64,000 nt of DNA from Pontibacter aydingkolensis (GCF_019443125.1 NZ_JAHYXK010000002.1:62001-126000), one strand, 5' to 3'; positions 1 to 9,415 are shown, counted from the first letter of the stretch. Made by a program: numbers and translations. The notes: generated from the letters alone by a model not told the origin.

Positions 1-1560
1 CTAACCTCTGATTTTGATGTACAGGATGCTACTACGGCATATACCAAATCCATTGATTTAATTCCTGAGGATATTATAGGGAAGAATATATTTAACTTGT
101 TTACTGATAACCCACACGATTCCTATGATGCCGCAAAACATGCACTGAACACATCTTTAAATCATGTTTTGAAGTATAAAATAGCTCATACTATCCCACT
201 TGTCCGAGTAGATCTGCCACAGCATTCAAGGCAAGGCTTTGAAGAGAAATACTGGAAAGTAATAAATACGCCTATACTGGATAGCGACGGCGACATCCTG
301 TACATCCTCCACGAAGCCAGGGACATTACAGAGAATGTACGACAGGAACAGCTTCACCAACAGAACGAGGAACGGCTGGCCATGCTTACCAATGCGCTTC
401 ATACGGTTGCATGGGAGTACGACATCAAAAAAAATGTATTAACCTGGGATAAGCAACTGCAGCAGGTATTTGGTTATGCCCCGGAAGAAATGGAGCCAAG
501 CAGAGCTGCTTGGGATAAACTGGTACACCCTGACGACTTTAATGCCGTGCAGCAAAGTATAGCGCAGGCTACCTCGCTGGGGCAAAAAATATGGACCGGA
601 GAGTATAGGCTGCGAAAAGCAGATGGCACCTATGCCCACGTGCTCGACCAGGGATACTTTGTTTATGATGACCAAAACAGGCCTTCACGAACTTTCGGAA
701 CAATTATAGACTTATCGCAGAACAAACGCGCTGAAGTAGAACTAAAAGAAAGCGATGCCCGTTTCAGGCAGCTGCTCGAACACCTGCCACACATGGCCTG
801 GACAGCAGATCCTAAAGGCAAAGTGCTATACTTTAACGACAACTGGTATAGTTACACGGGCATGGCAAAAGGCCAGACCAGCGGCTGGACCAGCGTTATC
901 CATCCCGAAGATACCGCAGATGTGCTTACAACATGGCACGAAGCGATTTCTTCAGGCAACCTGTATGAAATGGAGTACCGCATACGCGACTGCATAAATG
1001 GTAGCTACCGTTCTTTTATTGAGCGTGGCGTACCTATGCACGACCAGAATGGCAATGTAACCCTGTGGGTGGGCACTTTTACAGATATCGAAGACCAGAA
1101 GCAATCACTTGAGAGCATACGCCTGAAAGACCAGCAACTGCAAAATATACTACAGCTTTCGCCAGCACACCTTTGCCTGCTGGAGGGGCCAAACCACATT
1201 TGCCGCTACGTGTCTCCGGGTGTGTACCGCATGTATGGCTCGCGTACTTACATTGGTAAAACTGCGCGCGAAATATGGCCGGAGTTTGAGCAGCTGGGCT
1301 TTCTGGATTTGCTGGACCAAGTATATACCCAGGGCAATGCCGCACAGCTAAGCGAACTAAATGTAATGTACGACCGCCACCAGAAAGGAGAACCTATAGA
1401 GGCTTTTTTTAATTTCAGATATCAACCCATTTTTAATGACCACGGTCTGGTAGAAGGTGTGCTGATTTCGGCAGTAGAGGTAACAGAGCTTGTGAAGGCA
1501 AAGCACAAAGCAGAGAAACTAGCGCAGGAGTTAGAACAGAAAATAAAATCAGCAAAATGA
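1..1560 (+). CDS. Multi-PAS sensor protein without a kinase domain (5' end outside window)
   Basis: The frame is open from base 1, so the true start lies upstream; a Met at 97 is inside the first PAS domain. About four PAS/PAC units are visible, with typical PAC ends (for example 'HILHEVRD'-like ends, and 'GTFTDIEDQK'). The protein stops after a short Lys/Glu-rich coiled-coil tail with no HisKA or HATPase region. The 119 bp that follow carry no kinase fragment in any frame I checked. The N-terminus is clearly homologous to the N-terminus of the next gene, so this looks like a paralogue that lost, or never had, the transmitter. It probably binds a ligand or partners with the adjacent kinase; that role is inferred. 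Confidence 0.85.
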   Translation, partial: LTSDFDVQDATTAYTKSIDLIPEDIIGKNIFNLFTDNPHDSYDAAKHALNTSLNHVLKYKIAHTIPLVRVDLPQHSRQGFEEKYWKVINTPILDSDGDILYILHEARDITENVRQEQLHQQNEERLAMLTNALHTVAWEYDIKKNVLTWDKQLQQVFGYAPEEMEPSRAAWDKLVHPDDFNAVQQSIAQATSLGQKIWTGEYRLRKADGTYAHVLDQGYFVYDDQNRPSRTFGTIIDLSQNKRAEVELKESDARFRQLLEHLPHMAWTADPKGKVLYFNDNWYSYTGMAKGQTSGWTSVIHPEDTADVLTTWHEAISSGNLYEMEYRIRDCINGSYRSFIERGVPMHDQNGNVTLWVGTFTDIEDQKQSLESIRLKDQQLQNILQLSPAHLCLLEGPNHICRYVSPGVYRMYGSRTYIGKTAREIWPEFEQLGFLDLLDQVYTQGNAAQLSELNVMYDRHQKGEPIEAFFNFRYQPIFNDHGLVEGVLISAVEVTELVKAKHKAEKLAQELEQKIKSAK

Positions 1561-1679
1561 TAAGGCTACGTTCTGTTGTTTTATATAAGTTACAGCACAA
1601 CCAATTTCTACTTTTTTAGTTACTTCAATACAATTTGTGCGTAATTTTAGCTGTCGCAGTAGAGTCAGCAATTTATTAA

Positions 1680-4600
1680 ATGAAAAATACACCTGTTGCC
1701 CAGCCTGACATAGATTACAGAAGTCTGTTTAAGGCACTACCTGGCTCTTTTATAGTCCTTTCCCCTGATTTTCGCATTATTGAGGCTAGTGAACATTACC
1801 TTTCCTCCACTCATACAGTTGGCAAGCAGCTAATTGGCAAATACCTGTTTGATATTTTCCCCGAGAGTGATGTTATCGAAAGATTAGGGTCAAAACAAGT
1901 TATATTAAAGTCGCTGAAGCATGTGCTGGAAAATAAAGCTGCAGATGCCATAGAGGCTTTACGTTTTGATGTAATGTTGCCTGACGGCCGTTTTGCAGAA
2001 TGCTACTGGGACTTGTGCAGCAAACCTGTGTTAGATTCTTCTACAGGAGAAATACAGCATATACTTCATGAGGTGCGCGATGTAACAGAGTTGGTAAAAA
2101 AAGAGCATAAGACAACTTCCGTCCAAGCAAATTACCAGGAGATGAATGAACGCTTTGAGCGCATTGCCAAGGCTACAAGTGATGTTATCTGGGATTGGAA
2201 CTTACTAACAAACCAAGTATGGTGGAACGATGGCTTTACAAGCCTTTTCGGATACTTACCATCTGAAATAGAGCCAGATGCGACCTCTTGGACCAGCAGA
2301 ATACATCCTGAAGATTTAGATAGGGTTTCGCATTCTATACATCATGCTATAGAGCTTGGGGAAAACAAGTGGAACGACACCTACAGGTTTAGATGCGCTG
2401 ATGGTTCTTATAAAACTATCTTTGACCAGGGATACATTATTCTAAATGAGCAAGGCCAATCAGTAAGGATGCTTGGAGCTATGCAGGATGTAACCGAAAA
2501 GGTAAAAATAGAACAGCAATTAAAAGAGCAGACAGAGTACACCCTTAAAATGTTGAACGCGCTGCCCCTTATGACTTGGACAACAACCCCAGACGGTGCC
2601 GTAAATTTTTATAGCCAGCAATGGTACGAGTACACTGGGTCTAATTTTGAGGAGATGAGAGCGTGGGGATGGTCAAATATTATACATCCGGATGATGCAG
2701 AAGAAACTGCAAGGATGTGGAAGAAATCCATTAGCACAGGCGAAACCTTTGTAGGCGAAAATCGCTGGAAAGGGAAAGATGGGAACTATAAGTGGTTTTT
2801 GGCGCGAAGTGTACCCATGCGCGATAGCAAGGGAAATATTATCATGTGGGTTGGGTCTCACACCGACATAGAAGACCAAAAGCAAATGATGGCGGCAATT
2901 GAGAGCAGCAAAGAGCGCTTTAAGATGCTTGCCGAGTCTATTCCCCATATAGTATGGAGCGGTAAGCCTGACGGTTACGTAGATTACTTTAACCAGCAAT
3001 GGTACGACTACACCAAAATGACAGAGGAGGAGACATTAGGCTTAGGTTGGAGCCCTTCTTTGCATCCTGACGACCTGCAGCCTACTGTAGACGACTGGTT
3101 GTCCTCTATGCGCACCGGCCAAATGTATGAGCGGGAACTACGTCTACGCGATGCAAACACAGAAAACTACCGCTGGTTTTTGGCTAGAGCCCTGCCAATA
3201 CGCGATGCTGCAGGCAATATTATAACCTGGTATGGAACCGCCACCGATATTCACGACCAAAAAGTATTGCGCGAACAGGTAGAGGCTTCTGAAAAGAAAT
3301 TTCGCTTCCTGACTGAGTCTATACCGCAAATGGTTTGGAGTGCCAACCCAGACGGATACATCGATTATACCAACCACCGCTGGTTCGAGTATACTAAAAT
3401 GGACGAAAACTCGCTTGGCTTTGGCTGGGCACCAGCCATACACCCCGATGAGCTTGACAGCTTGATGAGCACTTGGTTAAATTGTGTAGCTACCGGTGAG
3501 AAATTAGAGTTTCAGGTTCGTTTCCAGGATACGGAGGCAAAGACTTACCGTTGGTTCCTGTTACGCGCTGAACCCATGTATAACGATAAAAAAGAAATTG
3601 TAAAGTGGTTTGGCACCGCCACCGACATACACGACCAAAGGCTATTGCAGGAGCAGCTACAGGAGTCTGAGCAAAAGTTTAGATTTTTAACAGAATCTAT
3701 TCCGCAAATGGTTTGGACTGCCAACGCTGATGGCGCTGTTGACTATTTTAATAACCGATGGATAAACTATACCGGTTTAAGTCTTGAAGAAAGCCTGGGG
3801 CCGGAAGCATGGCTAAAAGTACTCCACCCGGATGATGTTGAAATGGCCTTAAATCGCTGGCTGCACTCAGTACACACTGGTGATTATTATGAAATTGAGT
3901 ACCGTATCAGGAGTAGTTTTAGTAGCTCATATCGGTGGTTTTTGGGCCAGGGGCTGCCTATGCGTGATAATGAGGGCAACGTTACCAAGTGGTTTGGAAC
4001 CTGCACCGATATTGAGGACCATAAGAAAGCTGAAGAAGAACTGCTGGAGAAAAACATTGAACTGGAGCGCACCAACCAGGACCTGGATAGCTTTGTGTAT
4101 ACCGCCTCTCACGACCTTAAACTTCCAATCTTGAATATGGCTGGCATTTTTGAGGAGCTTACCCGTGTAGCTGAGTTTAAAGATCCTGATGCTCCTAAAA
4201 TGATTAACATGTTTAACAGGTCGCTTCACCAGATACAGAACACAATCGATGAGCTGTCTGAAGTGGTTAAAGTGCAGAAAGCAGGCAGGAAAGAACTAGA
4301 GTACCTGGATCTGCAAGCTATAACCCAGGATGTACTGGAGAACCTGCAACACCATATAGAAGGCACACAGGCAAGTATAACTACTAACTTTTCAGCTGCG
4401 CCTTATTTATACTTCACCCGCCCAGGCCTTAAAAGCATACTTTACAACCTGATTAGCAACGCTATCAAGTATAAATCAAACGAAAAGCCTCCTGTTATAC
4501 ACCTTAACACTAAAATAAAAGATAACTTTGTAGAGCTGCAGGTTTCAGACAATGGGATTGGCTTAGATTTAAGCAAACACCATAATAAGTTGTTCCAGAT

Positions 4601-4754
4601 GTTCAGGCGGTTTCATAATCATGTAAACGGTTCCGGGCTTGGCTTGTACATTGTAAACAGGCTGCTAACTAACCAGGGAGGTTATATAAATATTGAAAGC
4701 CAGCTAAACAAAGGCACTACATTTTACTTATACTTTAAACAGAAGAAGGCCTAA
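1680..4754 (+). CDS. Six-PAS hybrid-free sensor histidine kinase
   Basis: A 1024-aa cytoplasmic-looking kinase: no signal peptide or transmembrane segment is evident. PAS units start near residues 12, 157, 290, 413, 540 and 665, each ending with a PAC-like 'W.GT.TDI.DQK' type motif. Units 4, 5 and 6 are near-copies, suggesting internal duplication. The transmitter follows a coiled coil: phospho-acceptor His811 in 'SHDLK', N-box 'NLISNAIKYK', G1 'DNGIGLD', F-box 'LFQMF' and G2 'GSGLGLYI'. It autophosphorylates on His and should pass phosphate to the receiver protein encoded 14 bp downstream. The input signal cannot be read from the sequence; bacterial PAS-PAC repeats of this kind often sense redox, light or small ligands. 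Confidence 0.93.
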   Translation: MKNTPVAQPDIDYRSLFKALPGSFIVLSPDFRIIEASEHYLSSTHTVGKQLIGKYLFDIFPESDVIERLGSKQVILKSLKHVLENKAADAIEALRFDVMLPDGRFAECYWDLCSKPVLDSSTGEIQHILHEVRDVTELVKKEHKTTSVQANYQEMNERFERIAKATSDVIWDWNLLTNQVWWNDGFTSLFGYLPSEIEPDATSWTSRIHPEDLDRVSHSIHHAIELGENKWNDTYRFRCADGSYKTIFDQGYIILNEQGQSVRMLGAMQDVTEKVKIEQQLKEQTEYTLKMLNALPLMTWTTTPDGAVNFYSQQWYEYTGSNFEEMRAWGWSNIIHPDDAEETARMWKKSISTGETFVGENRWKGKDGNYKWFLARSVPMRDSKGNIIMWVGSHTDIEDQKQMMAAIESSKERFKMLAESIPHIVWSGKPDGYVDYFNQQWYDYTKMTEEETLGLGWSPSLHPDDLQPTVDDWLSSMRTGQMYERELRLRDANTENYRWFLARALPIRDAAGNIITWYGTATDIHDQKVLREQVEASEKKFRFLTESIPQMVWSANPDGYIDYTNHRWFEYTKMDENSLGFGWAPAIHPDELDSLMSTWLNCVATGEKLEFQVRFQDTEAKTYRWFLLRAEPMYNDKKEIVKWFGTATDIHDQRLLQEQLQESEQKFRFLTESIPQMVWTANADGAVDYFNNRWINYTGLSLEESLGPEAWLKVLHPDDVEMALNRWLHSVHTGDYYEIEYRIRSSFSSSYRWFLGQGLPMRDNEGNVTKWFGTCTDIEDHKKAEEELLEKNIELERTNQDLDSFVYTASHDLKLPILNMAGIFEELTRVAEFKDPDAPKMINMFNRSLHQIQNTIDELSEVVKVQKAGRKELEYLDLQAITQDVLENLQHHIEGTQASITTNFSAAPYLYFTRPGLKSILYNLISNAIKYKSNEKPPVIHLNTKIKDNFVELQVSDNGIGLDLSKHHNKLFQMFRRFHNHVNGSGLGLYIVNRLLTNQGGYINIESQLNKGTTFYLYFKQKKA

Positions 4755-4768
4755 CCACACATAGTAAC

Positions 4769-5179
4769 ATGACAAAATCAGTTAAATCAATTCTGCTGAT
4801 CGACGACGATGAAACAACCAACTACCTAAACCACAGGCTATTAACACGCATGCAGGTAGCTGAGGATATTAGAGTGGTAACTAATGGCGAAGAAGCCCTT
4901 CAGTACCTGGAAAAGGCATTTGCCGACGATCCGGAGTACCCTAGGCCGCAGCTTATTCTTGTGGATATTAAAATGTCTGTGATGGATGGTTTTGAATTTT
5001 TAGAAGAATATCAGAAACTTGACAACAGTCATAAAGACCAGATCGTTATGCTGATGCTAACTTCATCCGCAAGCTTTTACGACCTTGAAAAGTTAAAGCA
5101 GTTTCCGGATGTGCGCCGGCATTACTCCAAGCCTCTTACAGAAGGCGATGTACGTGATATCATGAATGAGTACTTTTAA
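4769..5179 (+). CDS. Single-domain response regulator (CheY-like receiver)
   Basis: 136 aa, receiver domain only, no output domain. The acidic pocket is D12-D13-D14, the phosphoacceptor Asp66 lies in 'LILVDIKMSVMDG' (Ser replaces the common Pro after Met), the Thr/Ser switch is in 'MLTSSAS' and the conserved Lys in 'YSKPL'. It starts 14 bp after the PAS kinase and is surely co-transcribed. This Rcp-like family of stand-alone receivers usually pairs with multi-PAS kinases. It may act as a phosphate shuttle or by protein contact. A hairpin terminator follows. Confidence 0.93.
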   Translation: MTKSVKSILLIDDDETTNYLNHRLLTRMQVAEDIRVVTNGEEALQYLEKAFADDPEYPRPQLILVDIKMSVMDGFEFLEEYQKLDNSHKDQIVMLMLTSSASFYDLEKLKQFPDVRRHYSKPLTEGDVRDIMNEYF

Positions 5180-5205
5180 GTAACGTATAAACTCAACACT
5201 AGTAT

Positions 5206-5246
5206 GGCGGCGGCACACTTACAAAAGTGTGGCGCCGCTTTTTATT
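5206..5246 (+). terminator. Rho-independent terminator after the PAS kinase operon
   Basis: GC-rich stem (GCGGCGGCACACTT against AAGTGTGGCGCCGC, one or two mismatches) followed by a T-run. It closes the kinase/receiver transcript. Confidence 0.8.
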
Positions 5247-5401
5247 TACCCCCTATTTTGCATACGTCCTTTTACTGTTGTTATCAACTCTGATTCAAGG
5301 CATTACTTCGTTATATTTAACAATAGCCTCTGTAATATCGTACATAATAAACCCGCACACTGCGGGGTTTGAAGAGTAACACCTAAGAAAAGGATAAAGC
5401 A

Positions 5402-6214
5402 ATGACAAACGCAGGAAACTATAGAGGCCAGGGAGAAGAGAACTGGCGCATGGGAAATAAATCACCCGAACAGGAAAGGGAACATCAAAAGCGTTACGGC
5501 TACCGTGGCAGCAGCACCCACAACGACAAGCAGTGGGACGAAGGCAACTACTTTCACACAGGACCCAGCCCGCGCGGCGCACAGGATACTCCAGAGAAAC
5601 GCTACGGCGAAAGCTATCATCACGATAGAAACAAAACATATGCCCGGGAGCGCAACGCGCAGTTAGGCGAGCACTATGGCAGCAAGCCAGAAAGCCCATA
5701 CCGTAACGAACGCTCTTACCTGGACCACGGCCAGGGATACCAGCACAGCGACATGCATACTATGCGCAGGCCGCATACGCCAGGCGGTTCTTTGCAGGGA
5801 AATACATCAGATGTAAACGATAACCCGAACGACATCTGGCGTGACAGCCCCGACAGCCGCAGCCGTTACAAAGAAACCGACTTTCGATACGGTAGCGGCT
5901 CCCACAACTGGTATAGAGAAGGACGTTATACATCAGATGAAAACCCGAACAGGGACAACCGCGGTTTTATGGACCGTGTAAAAGACACCTGGAACGATAT
6001 CTGGCATTCTGACGACCCGGAGTACCGCCCACGTTACCAGCACCAGAGCGCCGCAGATCGTGTAGATTCTCATAAGCGCTATGGCTCTGAACCTTACCGC
6101 GACAGGCGCTTTGACAGAGGATACGAAGGCGGACCACGCTGGGCCGACGAAGTAGACTCTGGAGAGGATAATTATTACAATGATACAGATTACAAAAAAC
6201 GATATCAGCGGTAG
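5402..6214 (+). CDS. Hydrophilic Arg/Tyr/Gly-rich, probably disordered protein
   Basis: 270 aa with almost no hydrophobic stretches, rich in Arg, Tyr, Gly, Asp, His and Asn, with recurring 'RYG' and 'YR' pieces. The only segment with structure-like composition is about residues 184-200 (a helix around 'FMDRVKDTWNDIW'). The ATG is preceded by a reasonable ribosome site (AAGGAT), and the reading frame spans the only open strand. Upstream at 5349-5371 is a short inverted repeat (AAACCCGCA...TGCGGGGTTT) in the presumed leader. I do not recognise the family. The composition recalls desiccation or stress hydrophilins, which is inference only. It lies between two clear terminators as a single gene. 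Confidence 0.75.
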   Translation: MTNAGNYRGQGEENWRMGNKSPEQEREHQKRYGYRGSSTHNDKQWDEGNYFHTGPSPRGAQDTPEKRYGESYHHDRNKTYARERNAQLGEHYGSKPESPYRNERSYLDHGQGYQHSDMHTMRRPHTPGGSLQGNTSDVNDNPNDIWRDSPDSRSRYKETDFRYGSGSHNWYREGRYTSDENPNRDNRGFMDRVKDTWNDIWHSDDPEYRPRYQHQSAADRVDSHKRYGSEPYRDRRFDRGYEGGPRWADEVDSGEDNYYNDTDYKKRYQR

Positions 6215-6270
6215 TTCGTATAAAGACCAGATTAGGTAGATTTGGTAGTAGATTAGTTTTAGTTAGTGAA

Positions 6271-6305
6271 ACAAAGCCGGCCATACAAGCCGGCTTTGTT
6301 GTTTT
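6271..6305 (+). terminator. Rho-independent terminator
   Basis: Perfect 11-bp stem ACAAAGCCGGC / GCCGGCTTTGT with a short loop and trailing TTGTTTTC, directly after the hydrophilic protein gene. Confidence 0.88.
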
Positions 6306-6405
6306 CATAACTCATATAAACATTTCTTTCAAACCTACTGACTATCAGCCCGTAAATTCAGGGTAGGAGCATTTGCAATTAATCCAATCACCTAACTGAC
6401 ACGCT

Positions 6406-6828
6406 ATGCATTACGACGAAAACGACCCAAGACATCCGCACCACAGAAATAGACACCACCGGCACGAAAGGCATCACCCAAGGCATCACGAAGAGCATTT
6501 TCAGGACTTCAGGAGCCGCTGGGGTGAACCTGAGCCTTTAATACACTTAAACCATCAGAACAGACATTTACACGATGCCGGCCAACAGGAATACGAAAAG
6601 CACTACCGGCACCAGGACGAAGAATGGCATGACCCTCGCCACAACCGTTTTGAGCACCAGGAGCCTCCTATCTGGCGCCAGCAGGATGTGTATTTTGATA
6701 GAAACAACCAGCGTGCGGATAACCGCTGGCAGGAAGAAAAACCGCATATGATGCCACCACCACAACACCCGGATTGGGAACTCAGGCGCCACCCACGTGA
6801 TGAGCGACGGGATGAACGAAACCACTGA
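6406..6828 (+). CDS. Histidine-rich hydrophilic protein
   Basis: 140 aa with an extreme His/Arg/Glu content, most of all in the first 40 residues, where His-His and His-Arg runs recur. No signal peptide or membrane segment. A terminator follows within 20 bp. Composition suggests metal binding or a disordered stress protein; no family is recognised. It resembles the preceding gene in being charged and low in hydrophobics, so the two may be functionally related, but I see no clear sequence homology between them. Confidence 0.7.
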   Translation: MHYDENDPRHPHHRNRHHRHERHHPRHHEEHFQDFRSRWGEPEPLIHLNHQNRHLHDAGQQEYEKHYRHQDEEWHDPRHNRFEHQEPPIWRQQDVYFDRNNQRADNRWQEEKPHMMPPPQHPDWELRRHPRDERRDERNH

Positions 6829-6847
6829 GTGCAACATATCCCATAGG

Positions 6848-6886
6848 GCAAAGGGCCAGAGGGTTTTAAGTCTCTGGTCCTTTGCT
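6848..6886 (+). terminator. Terminator between convergent genes
   Basis: 14-bp stem GCAAAGGGCCAGAG / CTCTGGTCCTTTGC (one mismatch). It separates the His-rich gene from the leftward gene ending at 6898 and could serve both. Confidence 0.8.
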
Positions 6887-6897
6887 ATTATGCTTTA

Positions 6898-7485
6898 TTA
6901 AAAATGCTTCCGGATACCAAACCCCAACGATATAAGCTCCGGCAACCCAGGCACCAGGTTAACTGAAATGTCTGTATTATTGTTGAGCTCATAATTATAC
7001 TCAAACTCGCCGCCATACCAGTAAAATTTGTGTTGCCATGTGCCGCTGCGTTTAAAATAACCGTCGTCTTGGTATCCCTCTAGTCTGTTCCAGTCCTGGC
7101 GGTACACTAAGGTAGGTCCGAAGCCGCCGTTAACTGAATGCCGGTTACTCCGGAAGATTATACCACGCCACCCCAGGTGGGTAAAACCCGCCAGCTGGCC
7201 AGCACAATCGGCATATAAACCCTGCTCTACCCGCACACTAATGGCATCGCGTACCACAAAACGTTCGTAACCCGCTATTGCTCCATAGTTAAAGGTAGCG
7301 TAGCCTTTCTGGTCTAACCTGTTAGGAAATATCTCTGGGTAAGGGCTCTCTTTAAGGTGCATCGAAAACCCGAAAAACTTTAGGGTGAAGGTATTTTTGA
7401 ACATAGCTGTCTCCTGTGCCTCTGCTACTGGCTTAAACCAGCAAAGCGCACTTACCATCAGCCATATCTTCCAGTACTTACACAT
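6898..7485 (-). CDS. Exported outer-membrane-type protein, unknown function
   Basis: 195 aa. The N-terminus is a signal peptide (Met-Cys-Lys start, hydrophobic core, cleavage near 'AEAQ', residues 21-24). The rest alternates aromatic and polar residues as in small beta-barrels and ends 'GFGIRKHF', with a C-terminal Phe typical of outer-membrane barrels. No named family is recognised. It is transcribed divergently from the uracil-DNA glycosylase gene, with 79 bp between starts. Confidence 0.72.
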   Translation of the reverse strand: MCKYWKIWLMVSALCWFKPVAEAQETAMFKNTFTLKFFGFSMHLKESPYPEIFPNRLDQKGYATFNYGAIAGYERFVVRDAISVRVEQGLYADCAGQLAGFTHLGWRGIIFRSNRHSVNGGFGPTLVYRQDWNRLEGYQDDGYFKRSGTWQHKFYWYGGEFEYNYELNNNTDISVNLVPGLPELISLGFGIRKHF

Positions 7486-7537
7486 TGCATTTATACTTTT
7501 TAACGGTTTGCGACCGCTACTCCTTTGGTATACTTCG

Positions 7538-7545
7538 TACCTTTG
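7538..7545 (+). promoter_or_regulatory. -7 promoter box for the glycosylase gene
   Basis: TACCTTTG matches the Bacteroidetes TAnnTTTG -7 element and lies 19 bp upstream of the ATG at 7565. No TTTG sits at the ideal 19-21 bp upstream distance, so only the -7 half is supported. Confidence 0.45.
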
Positions 7546-7564
7546 TAGTTTATATTACTATACT

Positions 7565-8152
7565 ATGGAGGCACTGGAAAGTTTGTTGCAGCAGGTTCGT
7601 GCCTGTCGCATTTGCGAAGAACACCTGCCCTTGGGACCACGGCCCGTGCTGGCAGCCAGCACAACTGCCAAGTTGCTGATTGTGGGGCAGGCGCCTGGCA
7701 CCAAAGTACATGCCAGTGGCAAACCCTGGGACGACCAAAGCGGAAAGCGCCTGCGCCAGTGGCTGGATATGGACGCAGATATGTTCTACGACAGTTCTCA
7801 GGTGGCCATAATACCGATGGGTTTCTGTTACCCTGGTAAGGGCAAAAGCGGCGATTTGCCTCCGCGTCCCGAATGTGCCCGGCACTGGCACCAGAACCTG
7901 CTGGCCCTGTTACCTAATATTCAATTCACATTACTTATCGGTAAGTATGCCCAGGATTATTTTTTAGGAAAGTCAGTAAAGAGCAACCTTACAGAAACCG
8001 TAAGCAATTGGCATGAGTATCTGCCAAAATACATGCCTATGCCACACCCCTCGCCCCTGAATCATTTTTGGCAAAGGCGCAACCCGTGGTTTGAGGCCGA
8101 TGCAGTGCCCGCGCTGCAAACACTGATAAAAGATTTGTTTAAGAACACGTAA
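7565..8152 (+). CDS. Uracil-DNA glycosylase family protein (Fe-S type)
   Basis: 195 aa from the ATG at 7565; an upstream in-frame Met at 7385 would run through the divergent gene and is not used. Motif A 'GQAPGTKVHASGKPW' (about residues 41-55) and the active-site strand 'PHPSPLN' (160-166) are those of the UDG superfamily. Cys14, Cys17, Cys88 and Cys104 have nearly the spacing of the four 4Fe-4S ligands of family 4 UDGs, so a cluster is likely. It would excise uracil or a related base in base-excision repair. The substrate range of this Bacteroidota subgroup is not deducible. Confidence 0.85.
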   Translation: MEALESLLQQVRACRICEEHLPLGPRPVLAASTTAKLLIVGQAPGTKVHASGKPWDDQSGKRLRQWLDMDADMFYDSSQVAIIPMGFCYPGKGKSGDLPPRPECARHWHQNLLALLPNIQFTLLIGKYAQDYFLGKSVKSNLTETVSNWHEYLPKYMPMPHPSPLNHFWQRRNPWFEADAVPALQTLIKDLFKNT

Positions 8153-8194
8153 ATCTTCTATTTTAGCTACTGTAAACTGCCTAACGCTATACAC

Positions 8195-9343
8195 ATGATC
8201 AACTACCCGAGCAGCAAACTACCAGATATTGGCAATAGCATTTTCTCAGTGATGTCTGGGTTGGCAAACGAGCACAAAGCCATTAACCTGTCGCAGGGAT
8301 TTCCGGATTTTAATTGCCCTGAACCGCTTATGCAGCTTGTTACAAAATACATGCACGAAGGCTTTAACCAATATGCTCCGATGCCGGGCATGCCCCAACT
8401 GCGCGGTAAGATCAGCCTTAAAACAGAAAAAGTATACGACTACCTGCCCAACCCCGATACAGAGATTACAGTTACCTCCGGTGCCACCGAGGCACTGAAC
8501 GCGGCCATTACAGCCGTAGTAAAACCCGGCGTTGAGGTAATTGTGCTGGAACCATGCTACGACTCTTATGTGCCTGCTATTCGCTTATGCGGCGGCACAC
8601 CAATATTTGTACCCCTTACGCTACCAGACTTTAGCGTAGACTGGGATCTGGTTAAGAAGTGTATCTCGTCGCGGACAAGGCTTATTATTATAAATACTCC
8701 GCACAACCCAACCGGCGCAGTAATGACTAAGCAGGACCTGGACACACTGGCAAGTATAACCGACGGCACCGACATACTGGTAATAAGCGACGAAGTATAC
8801 GAACACATGGTATTTGACGGGCAGCAGCACAACAGCGTGTTACAGCACCCAGCCCTGCGCGAACGAAGCTTTGTGATATCATCTTTTGGCAAGACCTACC
8901 ATACCACCGGCTGGAAAATTGGGTATGCCGTAGCTCCTGCACCCCTCACTACAGAGCTACGAAAGATGCACCAGTTTATCACCTTCTGCTCTGTTACGCC
9001 GCTGCAACTGGCCATAGCCGATTTTATGGATAACGAGGCACACTACCAGGAACTCCCGGACTTTTACCAGACCAAGCGCGATTATTTTTGCGAACAGCTA
9101 AAAGGCAGCCGCTTAGAGATTTTGCCGGCAGCAGGCACCTATTTTCAGCTGGCAAAGTATGATAACATCTCTGATGAATATGACCTGGACTTTGCAAAAC
9201 GACTCACTACAGAAACTGGTGTAGCTGCTATTCCTGTATCTGCTTTTTATCATAACAAAACAGACAACAAATACCTGCGCTTCTGCTTTGCAAAAAGTGA
9301 AGATGCATTGAGAGCCGCTGGAGAGAAACTGTCCAGGATCTAA
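8195..9343 (+). CDS. Methionine (glutamine) aminotransferase, YbdL/MtnE-like
   Basis: 382 aa, fold-type I PLP aminotransferase. Visible marks are 'NLSQGFPDF' near residue 32, 'NTPHNPTGAV' (substrate and PLP contacts), 'ISDEVYEHM', and the Schiff-base Lys233 in 'SSFGKTYHTTGWK'. The N-terminal pattern fits the YbdL / kynurenine-glutamine transaminase subgroup, which makes methionine from 4-methylthio-2-oxobutyrate. The omega-amidase gene 109 bp downstream strongly supports glutamine as amino donor, since that enzyme removes the 2-oxoglutaramate product. Start ATG at 8195 agrees with family length. Confidence 0.88.
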   Translation: MINYPSSKLPDIGNSIFSVMSGLANEHKAINLSQGFPDFNCPEPLMQLVTKYMHEGFNQYAPMPGMPQLRGKISLKTEKVYDYLPNPDTEITVTSGATEALNAAITAVVKPGVEVIVLEPCYDSYVPAIRLCGGTPIFVPLTLPDFSVDWDLVKKCISSRTRLIIINTPHNPTGAVMTKQDLDTLASITDGTDILVISDEVYEHMVFDGQQHNSVLQHPALRERSFVISSFGKTYHTTGWKIGYAVAPAPLTTELRKMHQFITFCSVTPLQLAIADFMDNEAHYQELPDFYQTKRDYFCEQLKGSRLEILPAAGTYFQLAKYDNISDEYDLDFAKRLTTETGVAAIPVSAFYHNKTDNKYLRFCFAKSEDALRAAGEKLSRI

Positions 9344-9390
9344 CTGGCGATTGTTAGTTCTTAGAGCACCGTTTAGTCCTTTAGCTGACA

Positions 9391-9415
9391 GGACGCAAAA
9401 ATTGCGTCTCTACAT
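9391..9415. repeat. GACGCAA...TTGCGTC interspersed palindrome, copy 1
   Basis: GACGCAAAAATTGCGTC hairpin followed by TCTAC and then a stretch rich in AATAACGA-like words. Related copies lie at 34271-34346 and 45904-45928. It occupies the spacer between the aminotransferase and omega-amidase genes, and may act as a weak terminator or mRNA stabiliser. Confidence 0.7.
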
